A stretch of 64,000 nt of DNA from Marinobacter salarius. GTDB lineage: Bacteria > Pseudomonadota > Gammaproteobacteria > Pseudomonadales > Oleiphilaceae. How positions within the stretch are numbered: the first letter of the stretch is position 1; the number at the start of each line of letters is the position of its first letter. The notes under the pieces were generated by a model. That model worked only from the letters and a program-made list of their open reading frames with translations, was not told where the DNA came from and ran no database searches. The stretch covers positions 1,798,001 to 1,862,000 of the forward strand of contig NZ_CP136693.1 of assembly GCF_032922745.1 (NCBI RefSeq), written 5' to 3'. Shown one piece after another: positions 35,011 through 42,905 of the stretch. The position numbers were made by a program, and so were the translations under genes.

Positions 35011-35306
35011 CTAGTAAATTCCTCCAAATCCTCAGGCTTGGCCTTCTCCAGCGCTTTAGCACCGCTTTGGCAGTACTCTGTCAACTCAGCCCCAGACGGC
35101 CTGAAGCGGCCGCGAAACGTCCGGGCTTCTTCCTTGTCGCCAATCAGCTTCATCATTTCTTCAAAGAGTTCGGCGCCAATAACATAGCCTGCTGGCTTGT
35201 TATGGCTCAGAACAGCAATGGGTTGATCGCCAAAATACTGCGCGGGATTGTTGCGTAACGCAGAGATGCTTACGGATTTCTCCGCCAAGATGGCGTGAGT
35301 TTCCAT
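35004..35306 (-). CDS. yafN: Antitoxin, YafN family (Phd/YefM type)
   Basis: This 100-residue antitoxin has the DNA-binding N-terminal half typical of Phd/YefM proteins (ILAEKSVSISALRNNPAQYFGDQPIAVLS is the matching region with YafN, residues 6-34) and a C-terminal tail that neutralises the toxin. It precedes yafO and overlaps it. A perfect palindrome 27-38 nt upstream is a likely autoregulatory operator. Confidence 0.9.
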   Translation of the reverse strand: METHAILAEKSVSISALRNNPAQYFGDQPIAVLSHNKPAGYVIGAELFEEMMKLIGDKEEARTFRGRFRPSGAELTEYCQSGAKALEKAKPEDLEEFTRW

Positions 35307-35332
35307 GACGAACCCTCTCTATAACCATGATG

Positions 35333-35344
35333 ATTTGATCAAAT
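35333..35344. promoter_or_regulatory. Palindrome upstream of yafN, candidate antitoxin operator
   Basis: ATTTGATCAAAT is a perfect 12-nt palindrome 27-38 nt upstream of the antitoxin start, in AT-rich DNA that looks like a promoter (TTGAGC and TATAGA words on the minus strand). Antitoxins of this type repress their own operon. Confidence 0.45.
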
Positions 35345-35465
35345 AATTGCTCAAAATTTCGTGCAATTTAATAGTCATAATAATGTTGTGGTTTGGCTTT
35401 GTCAAAACCGGGAGCCTGGGAAGAAAGCGAGCGTCCGTTATTGTCTGTCGTCGGGAGGCATCCAA

Positions 35466-35490
35466 GAAAAAGCCCCCAGGATCGGGGGCT
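35466..35490 (-). terminator. Rho-independent terminator of the amino acid ABC operon
   Basis: On the minus strand a GC stem (AGCCCCC paired with GGGGGCT, short loop) ends in TTTTCTT. It lies 14 nt after the stop of the ATPase gene, the last gene of the operon. This is the clearest intrinsic terminator in the window. Confidence 0.85.
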
Positions 35491-35503
35491 ATGTTAGCTT
35501 AGC

Positions 35504-36250
35504 TCAGTGCGCCAAAACCCGGCTCAGAAACGCTTGGGTGCGTTCATTCTGCGGGTTGTCGAAGACATCTGCCGGTTTGCCTTCCTCGACAATCTGGCCT
35601 TCGTGGATGTAGATCACGCGGTCGGCCACTTCGCGGGCGAAGCCCATTTCGTGGGTGACCACCATCATGGTCATTCCTTCCTTGGCCAACTCCCGCATCA
35701 CGTCCAGCACTTCGCCGATCATTTCCGGGTCCAGGGCGGAGGTGGGTTCGTCGAACAGCATCAGCCGGGGTTCCATGGCCAGTGCGCGAGCAATGGCTAC
35801 GCGCTGCTGCTGGCCGCCTGAGAGCTGGCTTGGGAATTTGTCGGCCTGGCTGCCGATGCCCACGCGGTTCAGGAGCCGTTCGGCTGTGGCGTTGGCAACG
35901 GTCTCAGACGCATCCTTCACCTTTCGGGGCGCCAGCATGATGTTCTTTTTCACCGTCAGATGCGGGAACAGGTTGAATTGCTGGAACACCATGCCGACTT
36001 CCTTGCGGATTTCAGCCAGGGCTTTCGGGTTGCCACTCTTCGGGGCAAGCTCGTTGCCGTCGACCATCAGCTTGCCGGACTCGAACTCTTCGAGGCCGTT
36101 GACGCAGCGGATGAGGGTGGATTTGCCGGAGCCACTGGCGCCGATAACCACCACCACTTCGCCGGCTTCAACGGTCAGGTCAATTTCCTTGAGGACATGC
36201 AGGGTACCGAAGTACTTGTTCATGCCCTGCATTTGCACGATCTGTGTCAT
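35504..36250 (-). CDS. glnQ: Polar amino acid ABC transporter, ATP-binding protein (GlnQ type)
   Basis: This 248-residue ATPase has Walker A (GASGSGKSTLIR, about residues 36-47), the signature LSGGQQQRVAIARAL (about 143-157), Walker B (LMLFDEPTSALDPEM) and the switch histidine (VVTHEMGFA). It is of the GlnQ/HisP class. It is last in an operon of binding protein, permease and ATPase, 13 nt after the permease gene, and is followed by a strong terminator. Glutamine is the probable substrate from the binding protein. Confidence 0.9.
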   Translation of the reverse strand: MTQIVQMQGMNKYFGTLHVLKEIDLTVEAGEVVVVIGASGSGKSTLIRCVNGLEEFESGKLMVDGNELAPKSGNPKALAEIRKEVGMVFQQFNLFPHLTVKKNIMLAPRKVKDASETVANATAERLLNRVGIGSQADKFPSQLSGGQQQRVAIARALAMEPRLMLFDEPTSALDPEMIGEVLDVMRELAKEGMTMMVVTHEMGFAREVADRVIYIHEGQIVEEGKPADVFDNPQNERTQAFLSRVLAH

Positions 36251-36263
36251 GGGTACCTATCCT

Positions 36264-36935
36264 TCAGACAGAAGCCAGTCCGCGCCGCTCTATCAGGCGG
36301 AGCACGAGTGAGAGGGAGAGGGTAATCGCGAGGTACATGATCGCCACCACGAAGTAGACCTCGAAGGCGGTAAAGGTGTTGGCGATGTACACCTGGCCCT
36401 GGCGAACCAGTTCACCCACACCGATGACCGAGAACAGTGATGTGTCCTTGATGCTCACGATCGCCTGATTGCCCAAGGGCGGAATCATGCGGCGGAAGGC
36501 CTGGGGCCAGATAATCGACCAGAAGGTCTGGGAGCGCGACAGGCCCAGCGACAGGCCGGCTTCGGTCTGGCCCTTGTCGATGGATTGCACGCCGCCCCGG
36601 ACCACTTCGGAAATATAGGCGCCGGAGTTCAGGGCAATGGCGGCGATACCGGCGGTCAGCGGGTCAATCGGGCCGCCAACCAGATCGGGCAGACCGTAAA
36701 AGATAAAAAGCACCTGCACGAGAATGGGGGTGCCGCGGAAAATTTCGATGTACGCGGTTGCGGGCCAGCGAAAAAACCATTTTTTGTTGATGCTCAGCAG
36801 GCCGAAAATAATGCCCAGCACAAAACCAATGGCGAGGCCGCCAAAAGAAATAAGCAGGGTATAGGGAATACCTTTGAGCAAATAAGGAACGGCGTTGATG
36901 GCTGCCTGCCAGTCAAACTGAAACTGGAATTCCAC
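36264..36935 (-). CDS. glnP: Polar amino acid ABC transporter, permease (GlnP type)
   Basis: This 223-residue inner-membrane permease has about five transmembrane helices and the HisMQ-type motif (EAGLSLGLSRSQTFWSIIWPQA, about residues 142-163, the ATPase contact). The N-terminal stretch YIEIFRGTPILVQVLFIFYGLP is typical of the family. Only one permease gene is present, so it probably works as a homodimer as GlnP does. It is separated from the binding-protein gene by a hairpin. Confidence 0.9.
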   Translation of the reverse strand: MEFQFQFDWQAAINAVPYLLKGIPYTLLISFGGLAIGFVLGIIFGLLSINKKWFFRWPATAYIEIFRGTPILVQVLFIFYGLPDLVGGPIDPLTAGIAAIALNSGAYISEVVRGGVQSIDKGQTEAGLSLGLSRSQTFWSIIWPQAFRRMIPPLGNQAIVSIKDTSLFSVIGVGELVRQGQVYIANTFTAFEVYFVVAIMYLAITLSLSLVLRLIERRGLASV

Positions 36936-36965
36936 AGTGGATGTCTCCGTTGGATGGGGAGTTAC

Positions 36966-36992
36966 CAGCCGGGGTGTTGTACACCCCGGCTG
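36966..36992 (-). other. Intercistronic hairpin between the binding-protein and permease genes
   Basis: An 11-bp perfect stem (CAGCCGGGGTG/CACCCCGGCTG, loop TTGTA) lies 12 nt after the glnH-like stop. No T-tract follows on the minus strand. It probably protects the upstream message or attenuates read-through, keeping binding protein in excess. Confidence 0.6.
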
Positions 36993-37004
36993 TGGTTTTC
37001 AGTT

Positions 37005-37763
37005 TTACATGTCTTCCGGCATGGGGCCGAACCACTTCTCGTAGATCTTCTTGTAGGTGCCGTCTTCCTTGATGGAGGCCAGGGCTTCGTTAACGTCATC
37101 CACCCACTCACTGCCGTTTTTCAGGGCGATGCCGTACTGCTGGCCTTCATAGAGTTTGCCAACGGTTTTGACCTTGCCTTCACCGCGGGTGCTGGCGAAG
37201 TAGCCAACGTTGGGCGCATCGTAGAACACCGCGTCAACGGCGCCTGACATCAGCGCCATGTACATGTCTGAACTGCCTGGGTAGGGCGTTACGCCGTCAT
37301 TCTCGTCCAGCGTCTTCATCAGGTAGTCGTAACTGGTGCTGCCGATCTTGGTGCCGATCTTCACGCTTTCCAGGTCGGAAATCTCGCCAACCTTGTCGTT
37401 GTCCTGGCGCACCAGAATTCTCAGGCCGGAATCGTAATACGGGTCGGAGAAATCAACGATTTCCTCACGCTCTTCGGTGATGGTGATCCCGGCAATGGCA
37501 ATGTCCACGTTGCCTGTCTGCAGGGCTGGGATGATGCCATTGAAGTCCATGGTGTTCAGGTCGATCTCAAAGCCGGCACGGTCTGCCACTTCGCGGATGA
37601 TCTCCATGTCGAAACCGATCATTTCGCCGGTTTCCTGGTCCATCATTTCGAACGGCACGAAGCTGGGGTCGGTGACGACGCGCAGGGTCTCTGCGCTGGC
37701 AGTGCCTGCGGCAACGGTAAGTGCCAATGTTGCGCCAACCGTCTTAAGCCATTTGGTGCTCAT
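37005..37763 (-). CDS. glnH: Polar amino acid ABC transporter, substrate-binding protein (GlnH type)
   Basis: This 252-residue periplasmic protein has a signal peptide cleaved near ASA-ET and the family 3 solute-binding fold: VVTDPSFVPFEM at the mature N-terminus, GFDMEIIREVADRAG, and DIAIAGITITEEREEIVDFSDPYY (ligand contacts). It resembles GlnH, which binds glutamine; other polar amino acids are possible. It heads a three-gene operon on the minus strand. Confidence 0.9.
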   Translation of the reverse strand: MSTKWLKTVGATLALTVAAGTASAETLRVVTDPSFVPFEMMDQETGEMIGFDMEIIREVADRAGFEIDLNTMDFNGIIPALQTGNVDIAIAGITITEEREEIVDFSDPYYDSGLRILVRQDNDKVGEISDLESVKIGTKIGSTSYDYLMKTLDENDGVTPYPGSSDMYMALMSGAVDAVFYDAPNVGYFASTRGEGKVKTVGKLYEGQQYGIALKNGSEWVDDVNEALASIKEDGTYKKIYEKWFGPMPEDM

Positions 37764-37933
37764 ACAATCTCCTGTTTTTGCTTGTTGTCACCCGTGCGCT
37801 CGGTGGAGCGCTCCGAAAATGCAGACTGATCAAGCCAGTTCTCCCCGGGGGTGGTTAGTGGAACTACAACCACTACACTTTAGACCATCAGGAGGAGAAA
37901 TGCAGGAAATCAAATGGTTGGCGGGGGTGAACC

Positions 37934-37952
37934 CTCTCCCATGGAGGGAGAG
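37934..37952. repeat. Short REP-like hairpin between metF and glnH
   Basis: CTCTCCC and GGGAGAG flank the loop ATGGA. The surrounding text (AACCCTCTCCCATGGAGGGAG) is of a common dispersed type in Proteobacteria, whose translation gives NPLPWRER. It lies between the metF stop and the glnH start. It has no T-tract and its role is unknown. Confidence 0.45.
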
Positions 37953-37985
37953 AGTTGGGGGAGCGTCGGGGAGAGCGGCGAAAAC

Positions 37986-38855
37986 TTAAAACGCGATCTT
38001 CTCCCGCTCACCAATCCCCAGGTTTTTCCAGATACTCAGGCTCGGTTCCGCCTGGTTCAGGGTATAGAAGTGCAATCCGGGTGCCCCGGCAGCAATCAGT
38101 TTCGCACACATCTCGGTGACCACTTCCTCACCGAATTTGCGGATGCTGTCACTGTCGTCGCCGTAGGCCTCCAGCTGCTTGCGGATCCAGCGGGGGATTT
38201 CCGCGCCGCACATGTCCGAGAATCGGGTCAGGTTGGAGAAGTTGACGATGGGCATGATGCCTGGCACCACCGGAATGGTGACGCCCATCTTCTCCAGACG
38301 GTCGATGAAATAGAAGTAGCTGTCCGCGTTGAAGAAGTACTGGGTGATGGCGCTGTTGGCACCCGCTTCGACCTTGCGGGCGAAGTTCTTCAGGTCGTCT
38401 TCCGCGGTGCGGGCCTGGGGATGAAACTCCGGGTAGGCCGCTACTTCAATATTGAAGGTATCGCCGCTGTACTCGCGGATAAAACTCACCAGCTCATTGG
38501 CGTAACGCAGTTCACCAGCAGCGCCCATGCCGGATGGCATGTCGCCTCGCAGGGCGACGATGCGGTTGATGCCGTTGTCGCGGTAAACATCCAGCAGTTC
38601 CGCAATGCTGTCGCGGGTGGCGCCCACGCAGGACAGGTGCGGCGCGGTGGACACGCCCCGTTTGTGCAGGTCCAGTACCGTCTGCACGGTACGGTCCCGG
38701 GTGGAGCCGCCAGCGCCAAAGGTGACCGAGAAGAAATCCGGGTCAACCTCGGCCAGCGTATTGCGCACGCCCTGCAGCTTGTCCCAGCCCTTGTCGGTCT
38801 TGGGTGGAAAAAACTCAAAGCTGAAGCGACGTTTGAACTGTTTCTGGGTTTCCAT
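37986..38855 (-). CDS. metF: Methylenetetrahydrofolate reductase
   Basis: This 289-residue FAD enzyme reduces 5,10-methylene-THF to 5-methyl-THF for methionine synthesis. Features include FEFFPPKTDKGWDKL at the N-terminus, VTFGAGGSTRDRT (about residues 44-56), ALRGDMP and TQYFFNADSYFYFIDR. It lies 12 nt after ahcY and completes a metK-ahcY-metF unit that regenerates SAM. A SahR-type operator upstream of metK probably governs all three. Confidence 0.95.
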   Translation of the reverse strand: METQKQFKRRFSFEFFPPKTDKGWDKLQGVRNTLAEVDPDFFSVTFGAGGSTRDRTVQTVLDLHKRGVSTAPHLSCVGATRDSIAELLDVYRDNGINRIVALRGDMPSGMGAAGELRYANELVSFIREYSGDTFNIEVAAYPEFHPQARTAEDDLKNFARKVEAGANSAITQYFFNADSYFYFIDRLEKMGVTIPVVPGIMPIVNFSNLTRFSDMCGAEIPRWIRKQLEAYGDDSDSIRKFGEEVVTEMCAKLIAAGAPGLHFYTLNQAEPSLSIWKNLGIGEREKIAF

Positions 38856-38867
38856 GCTGCTACCTGA

Positions 38868-40262
38868 TCAGTACTTGTAACTTTCCGGCTTGTACGGGCC
38901 TTCGACCGGTACACCAATATACTTTGCCTGCTCCGGCGTCATCTTGGTGATCACGCCACCAAAGCCTTCCACCATGGCGCGGGCCACTTCCTCGTCCAGA
39001 TGTTTTGGCAGAACCTGAACGTAGATACCCTTTTCACGTGCCTCTTCCGGAAGGTCGGCAAACTTGCGCTCGAACAGATACATCTGCGCCAGCACCTGAT
39101 TGGCGAAGGAACCGTCCATGATCCGTGATGGGTGACCGGTGGCGTTGCCCAGGTTCACCAGACGGCCTTCGGACAGCAGGATAAGGTGGTCGTTGGCGGC
39201 CTTGTCGCGATACACCACGTGCACCTGCGGTTTGACCTCGTCCCACTCCCAGTTCTTGCGCATGTAGGCGGTGTCGATTTCGTTGTCGAAGTGGCCGATG
39301 TTGCACACCACCGCGCCGCTCTTGATCGCCTTGAGCATGTTGGCATCACACACGTTCATGTTGCCGGTGGTGCTTACCAGCAAGTCGGTGTTCTGCAACA
39401 GCGCCTTGTCCACGCCTGCTTCGGTGCCAGTGTTGACGCCGTCGAGGTAAGGCGACACCACTTCGAAACCGTCCATGCAGGCCTGCATGGCGCAGATTGG
39501 ATCGGCTTCGGTGACCTTCACGATCATGCCTTCCTGACGCAGGGAAGCGGCAGAACCCTTGCCCACATCGCCGTAGCCGATGACCAGTGCTTTCTTGCCA
39601 GACAGCAGGTGGTCGGTGGCGCGCTTGATGGCGTCGTTCAGGCTGTGGCGGCAGCCGTACTTGTTGTCGTTCTTGGACTTGGTCACTGCGTCGTTGACGT
39701 TGATGGCCGGCACCTTCAGCTTGCCGTCCCGCAGCATTTCCTGCAGGCGGTGTACGCCGGTGGTGGTTTCCTCGGTGACGCCGTGGCAGTTGGCCAGAAT
39801 TTCCGGATACTTTTCGTGGAGCAGCGCCGTCAGGTCGCCGCCGTCGTCCAGAATCATGTTGGGTTCCCAGCCGTCCACGTCGGCGCCTACGGTGCGCTCG
39901 AGGCACCAGTCGTATTCTTCGTCGGTCTCACCTTTCCAGGCGAAAACAGGGACGCCACTCTCGGCGATAGCGGCGGCTGCCTGATCCTGGGTCGAGAAGA
40001 TGTTGCACGATGACCAGCGCACTGTGGCGCCCAGTTCAACCAGTGTTTCGATCAGCACGGCGGTCTGGATGGTCATGTGAATGCAGCCCATGATGTTGGC
40101 GCCTTTCAGCGGCTGCTCGGTTTTGTACTTTTCACGCAGGGCCATCAGCGCAGGCATTTCGCCTTCGGCGATGTTGATTTCCTTACGGCCCCAGCCCGCG
40201 AGAGAGATATCGCGAACTTTGTAATCATCGAATTGCTTCAGTTTTTCTGCCGGAGTGCTCAT
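38868..40262 (-). CDS. ahcY: Adenosylhomocysteinase (S-adenosylhomocysteine hydrolase)
   Basis: This 464-residue enzyme splits S-adenosylhomocysteine into adenosine and homocysteine using bound NAD. The NAD site GYGDVGKGSAASLRQEG (about residues 224-240), CNIFSTQDQAAAAI, the catalytic block around NDAVTKSKNDNKYGCR and the C-terminal KPESYKY are all present. It is 57 nt downstream of metK and 12 nt upstream of metF. The leader on the minus strand shows no SAH riboswitch core; control appears to be by the SahR-like protein. Confidence 0.96.
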   Translation of the reverse strand: MSTPAEKLKQFDDYKVRDISLAGWGRKEINIAEGEMPALMALREKYKTEQPLKGANIMGCIHMTIQTAVLIETLVELGATVRWSSCNIFSTQDQAAAAIAESGVPVFAWKGETDEEYDWCLERTVGADVDGWEPNMILDDGGDLTALLHEKYPEILANCHGVTEETTTGVHRLQEMLRDGKLKVPAINVNDAVTKSKNDNKYGCRHSLNDAIKRATDHLLSGKKALVIGYGDVGKGSAASLRQEGMIVKVTEADPICAMQACMDGFEVVSPYLDGVNTGTEAGVDKALLQNTDLLVSTTGNMNVCDANMLKAIKSGAVVCNIGHFDNEIDTAYMRKNWEWDEVKPQVHVVYRDKAANDHLILLSEGRLVNLGNATGHPSRIMDGSFANQVLAQMYLFERKFADLPEEAREKGIYVQVLPKHLDEEVARAMVEGFGGVITKMTPEQAKYIGVPVEGPYKPESYKY

Positions 40263-40319
40263 GGTGTTCTCCCGTCGTATAAATAGTGGTGATGGTCGTG
40301 TGTACGACCGGTCTTCAAA

Positions 40320-41510
40320 TCAAATACCAGCGGCATCCTTCAACAGGTCAGCCCGATCTGTCTTCTCCCATGGGAAGGCAGTAAACGTCTTGCCGCCAAC
40401 CGTCATCTCAACCGGCTCGCGACCAAAGTGGCCGTAGGCCGCGGTGGCCCGATACATCGGGTGCAGCAGGTCCAGCATGTTGGTAATTGCATACGGGCGA
40501 AGGTCGAAGTGCTCGCGGACCAGCTTGATGATCTTGTCGTCGCTGATCTTGCCAGTGCCGAAGGTATTCAGGGAGATGGACGTTGGCTGCGCCACGCCGA
40601 TGGCGTAGGACACCTGGATCTCGCACTTCTCAGCCAGGCCAGCGGCGACAATGTTCTTCGCCACGTAACGGCCGGCGTAAGCGGCTGAACGGTCCACCTT
40701 GGACGGGTCCTTGCCGGAGAAGGCGCCGCCGCCGTGACGGGCCATGCCGCCGTAGGTGTCGACAATGATCTTGCGACCGGTCAGGCCGCAGTCGCCCACA
40801 GGGCCGCCGATCACGAACTTGCCAGTCGGGTTGATGTGGAACTGGGTATCCTTGTGCAGCAACTCCGCCGGCAGAGCGTGCTTGACGATCAGTTCCATGA
40901 CGGCTTCTTTCAGATCTGCCTGGGACACGTCTTCGTCGTGCTGGGTGGACAGAACAATGGCGTCGATGCCGGTGACCTTGCCGTTTTCATAGCGGCAGGT
41001 GACCTGGCTTTTCGCGTCGGGGCGCAGCCATGGCAGCAAGCCGCTTTTGCGGGCTTCGGCCTGGCGTTGTACCAGACGGTGAGAGAAAGTGATCGGGGCC
41101 GGCATCAGCACGTCGGTTTCGTTGCTGGCGTAGCCGAACATCAGGCCCTGGTCGCCGGCGCCCTGGTCTTCCGGCTTCTGGCGGTCAACGCCCTGGGCGA
41201 TGTCCACGGACTGCTTGCCAATGATGTTGATAATGCCGCAGGTGTCACCGTCGTAGCCCACGGTAGAGGAGGTGTAGCCGATGTCCTTGATCACGCCGCG
41301 CACCAGGTCTTCCAGGTCCACCCAGGCGCTGGTCGTGATTTCACCACCGACGATCGCCACCCCGGTCTTTACCATGGTTTCGCACGCAACCCGGGCATGA
41401 GGGTCGTCAACCAGGATGGCGTCGAGGACGGCATCGGAAATCTGGTCAGCCAATTTATCAGGATGGCCTTCAGAGACCGATTCGGAGGTAAAGACGCTGT
41501 AATCAGACAT
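40320..41510 (-). CDS. metK: S-adenosylmethionine synthase
   Basis: This 396-residue enzyme makes SAM from methionine and ATP. Visible motifs are SEGHPDKLADQISDAVLDA (N-terminal ATP/Mg site), GAGDQGLMFGYA (about residues 118-129) and GGGAFSGKDPSKVDRSAAY (about 263-281). The start at 41510 (MSDYSVFTSESV) has GAGGAG upstream. A palindromic operator lies 111-134 nt upstream, between the sahR stop and metK. Confidence 0.96.
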   Translation of the reverse strand: MSDYSVFTSESVSEGHPDKLADQISDAVLDAILVDDPHARVACETMVKTGVAIVGGEITTSAWVDLEDLVRGVIKDIGYTSSTVGYDGDTCGIINIIGKQSVDIAQGVDRQKPEDQGAGDQGLMFGYASNETDVLMPAPITFSHRLVQRQAEARKSGLLPWLRPDAKSQVTCRYENGKVTGIDAIVLSTQHDEDVSQADLKEAVMELIVKHALPAELLHKDTQFHINPTGKFVIGGPVGDCGLTGRKIIVDTYGGMARHGGGAFSGKDPSKVDRSAAYAGRYVAKNIVAAGLAEKCEIQVSYAIGVAQPTSISLNTFGTGKISDDKIIKLVREHFDLRPYAITNMLDLLHPMYRATAAYGHFGREPVEMTVGGKTFTAFPWEKTDRADLLKDAAGI

Positions 41511-41620
41511 AGGGTTGCTCCTCTGTGAGCGTTGCAAATTCGGGCCGGCAATGGAGTTTGATTAAGGCCGGCAGTTTTGATGTTCGGTATCGTAAATCAG
41601 TTTTCAGAGTCTGCATATTT

Positions 41621-41644
41621 CTATATCAAAAAAAATTGATACAG
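41621..41644. promoter_or_regulatory. SahR-type operator upstream of metK-ahcY-metF
   Basis: CTATATCAA and TTGATACAG flank a 6-nt A-rich spacer; all but one position is symmetric. The same half-site TATATCAA occurs upstream of the ArsR/methyltransferase regulator gene (42699-42726). The shared palindrome links the regulator to the SAM-cycle operon. Confidence 0.8.
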
Positions 41645-41658
41645 TTTTTATTTCTGTC

Positions 41659-42660
41659 CTATGTGGACTCTGCGGTTTTCCAGAATTCTCTCACCTGCAC
41701 CTGGAAGCCGTTTCTCAGCCCGATGAACAGCGACTCACCCGCAACCAGGCCTGCATCGGTGGCCCAACTGGTAAGCTCTTCCGGTTCAAAGCCCAGCCAT
41801 AGATCGCCGCAGGCTTCCTTCGCCCAATCCTGGTCATGGCTGCACAGATCACTGACAAACAGGCAGCCACCGGTGTTCATCAATGCCGAGGCATCCAGAA
41901 AAATGTCCGCGGGGCTAGGTACGTGGTGCAGGACCATGTTGGCCACCACTAGATCAAAATCGTCACCACGTGCCAGCAGGTTGTCGGTGACGCCTTCGAT
42001 CAGGTCAACATTATTCAGGCGTTCGTCGATGCAGGTTCGGGTGGTCTTGGCCAGCATGTCGCGAGAGTTGTCCAGTGCCACGACGTGTTCGCAGATGTTT
42101 GAAAGCACCGGCAGGAATGCGCCCTCACCGGGACCGATTTCCAGTGCTGTTTTCCATCGATGACGTTCGGATCGATTGCGAATCAGGTTCGCCACCGGTT
42201 CGGCGTATAGATCGAACGCGGCGATGAGTTCCTGCTGCTCCCGAAATTTCTCGGCATAACGGGCGAAGAACGCCTGGGATTGGTCCGCACGCTGATTGCG
42301 AATGGCTTCGATTTTTTCCTGCAGGTGCGCCGACAAAGGAGCGCGATCCACGCTCTGGAAGACCTGGCGGATGGTCTGATCCGTCAGCTTGTCGCTTTCG
42401 AGATTCAGAGGACGCCGGTAGAAAATGGCGTTGCCTTCCCGCTGGGGCTCAAGCAGTCCTGCCTTGTGCATCACCTTCAGATGATGGCTCATGCCCGACT
42501 GGCGCATCTCGAAGAGCTGGCTCAGTTCCAGTACACCGAAGGTGTCCCGACGCAACACCCGCAGAATCTCCAGGCGCAACGGGTCTCCGCTCGCTTTGAA
42601 GATCGGTGCCAGGGCGTCCACGGAGGACAGGTCATTTTCAGGTGTGGTCATGGATGTCAT
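41659..42660 (-). CDS. sahR: ArsR-family regulator with SAM-dependent methyltransferase domain (SahR type)
   Basis: This 333-residue protein joins an ArsR winged helix (about residues 15-95, with ELSQLFEMRQSGMSHHLKVMHKAGLL as recognition region) to a class I methyltransferase fold (ALEIGPGEGAFLPVL, about 174-188; LVVANMVLHHVP). SahR regulators of this build control methionine and SAM-cycle genes and are thought to sense S-adenosylhomocysteine or SAM. Position upstream of metK-ahcY-metF and two matching palindromes agree. The start may be 42660 or the ATG at 42651; neither has a strong ribosome-binding site. The methyltransferase domain may serve only for sensing. Confidence 0.85.
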   Translation of the reverse strand: MTSMTTPENDLSSVDALAPIFKASGDPLRLEILRVLRRDTFGVLELSQLFEMRQSGMSHHLKVMHKAGLLEPQREGNAIFYRRPLNLESDKLTDQTIRQVFQSVDRAPLSAHLQEKIEAIRNQRADQSQAFFARYAEKFREQQELIAAFDLYAEPVANLIRNRSERHRWKTALEIGPGEGAFLPVLSNICEHVVALDNSRDMLAKTTRTCIDERLNNVDLIEGVTDNLLARGDDFDLVVANMVLHHVPSPADIFLDASALMNTGGCLFVSDLCSHDQDWAKEACGDLWLGFEPEELTSWATDAGLVAGESLFIGLRNGFQVQVREFWKTAEST

Positions 42661-42698
42661 GGGAAAGAAGTGTAGGCATGTCTTTCCGGGCAATCAAT

Positions 42699-42726
42699 AT
42701 CTATATCAAAATAAATTGATATAGAT
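42699..42726. promoter_or_regulatory. SahR-type operator upstream of sahR
   Basis: ATCTATATCAA and TTGATATAGAT are perfect 11-nt inverted arms around a 6-nt spacer. The site is 39 nt before the regulator start and on the divergent side of tkt, so it probably mediates autoregulation; an effect on tkt is possible but the distance (180 nt) makes it uncertain. Confidence 0.8.
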
Positions 42727-42905
42727 TTAGATCTGTTTGAAAAATCAGATAAAATTTCTGTGCGAAAATTCCGGTGTTGAAAACATCCGTAAAACATTCA
42801 TAAAAAGAGTGTCGCCGATTTGCCCCGGTGGTCACTAATCGGCGAAAATACGCGCCTTCTTTTTAACCGTTCACCTTTTGCCGACCAAAAACTGGAGAAA
42901 CGTCA

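Noticed and set aside
40263..40319. SAM or SAH riboswitch ahead of ahcY or metK
   Set aside because: The 57-nt leader is too short for a SAM riboswitch and lacks the SAH riboswitch core; protein control by the SahR-type regulator explains the operon.
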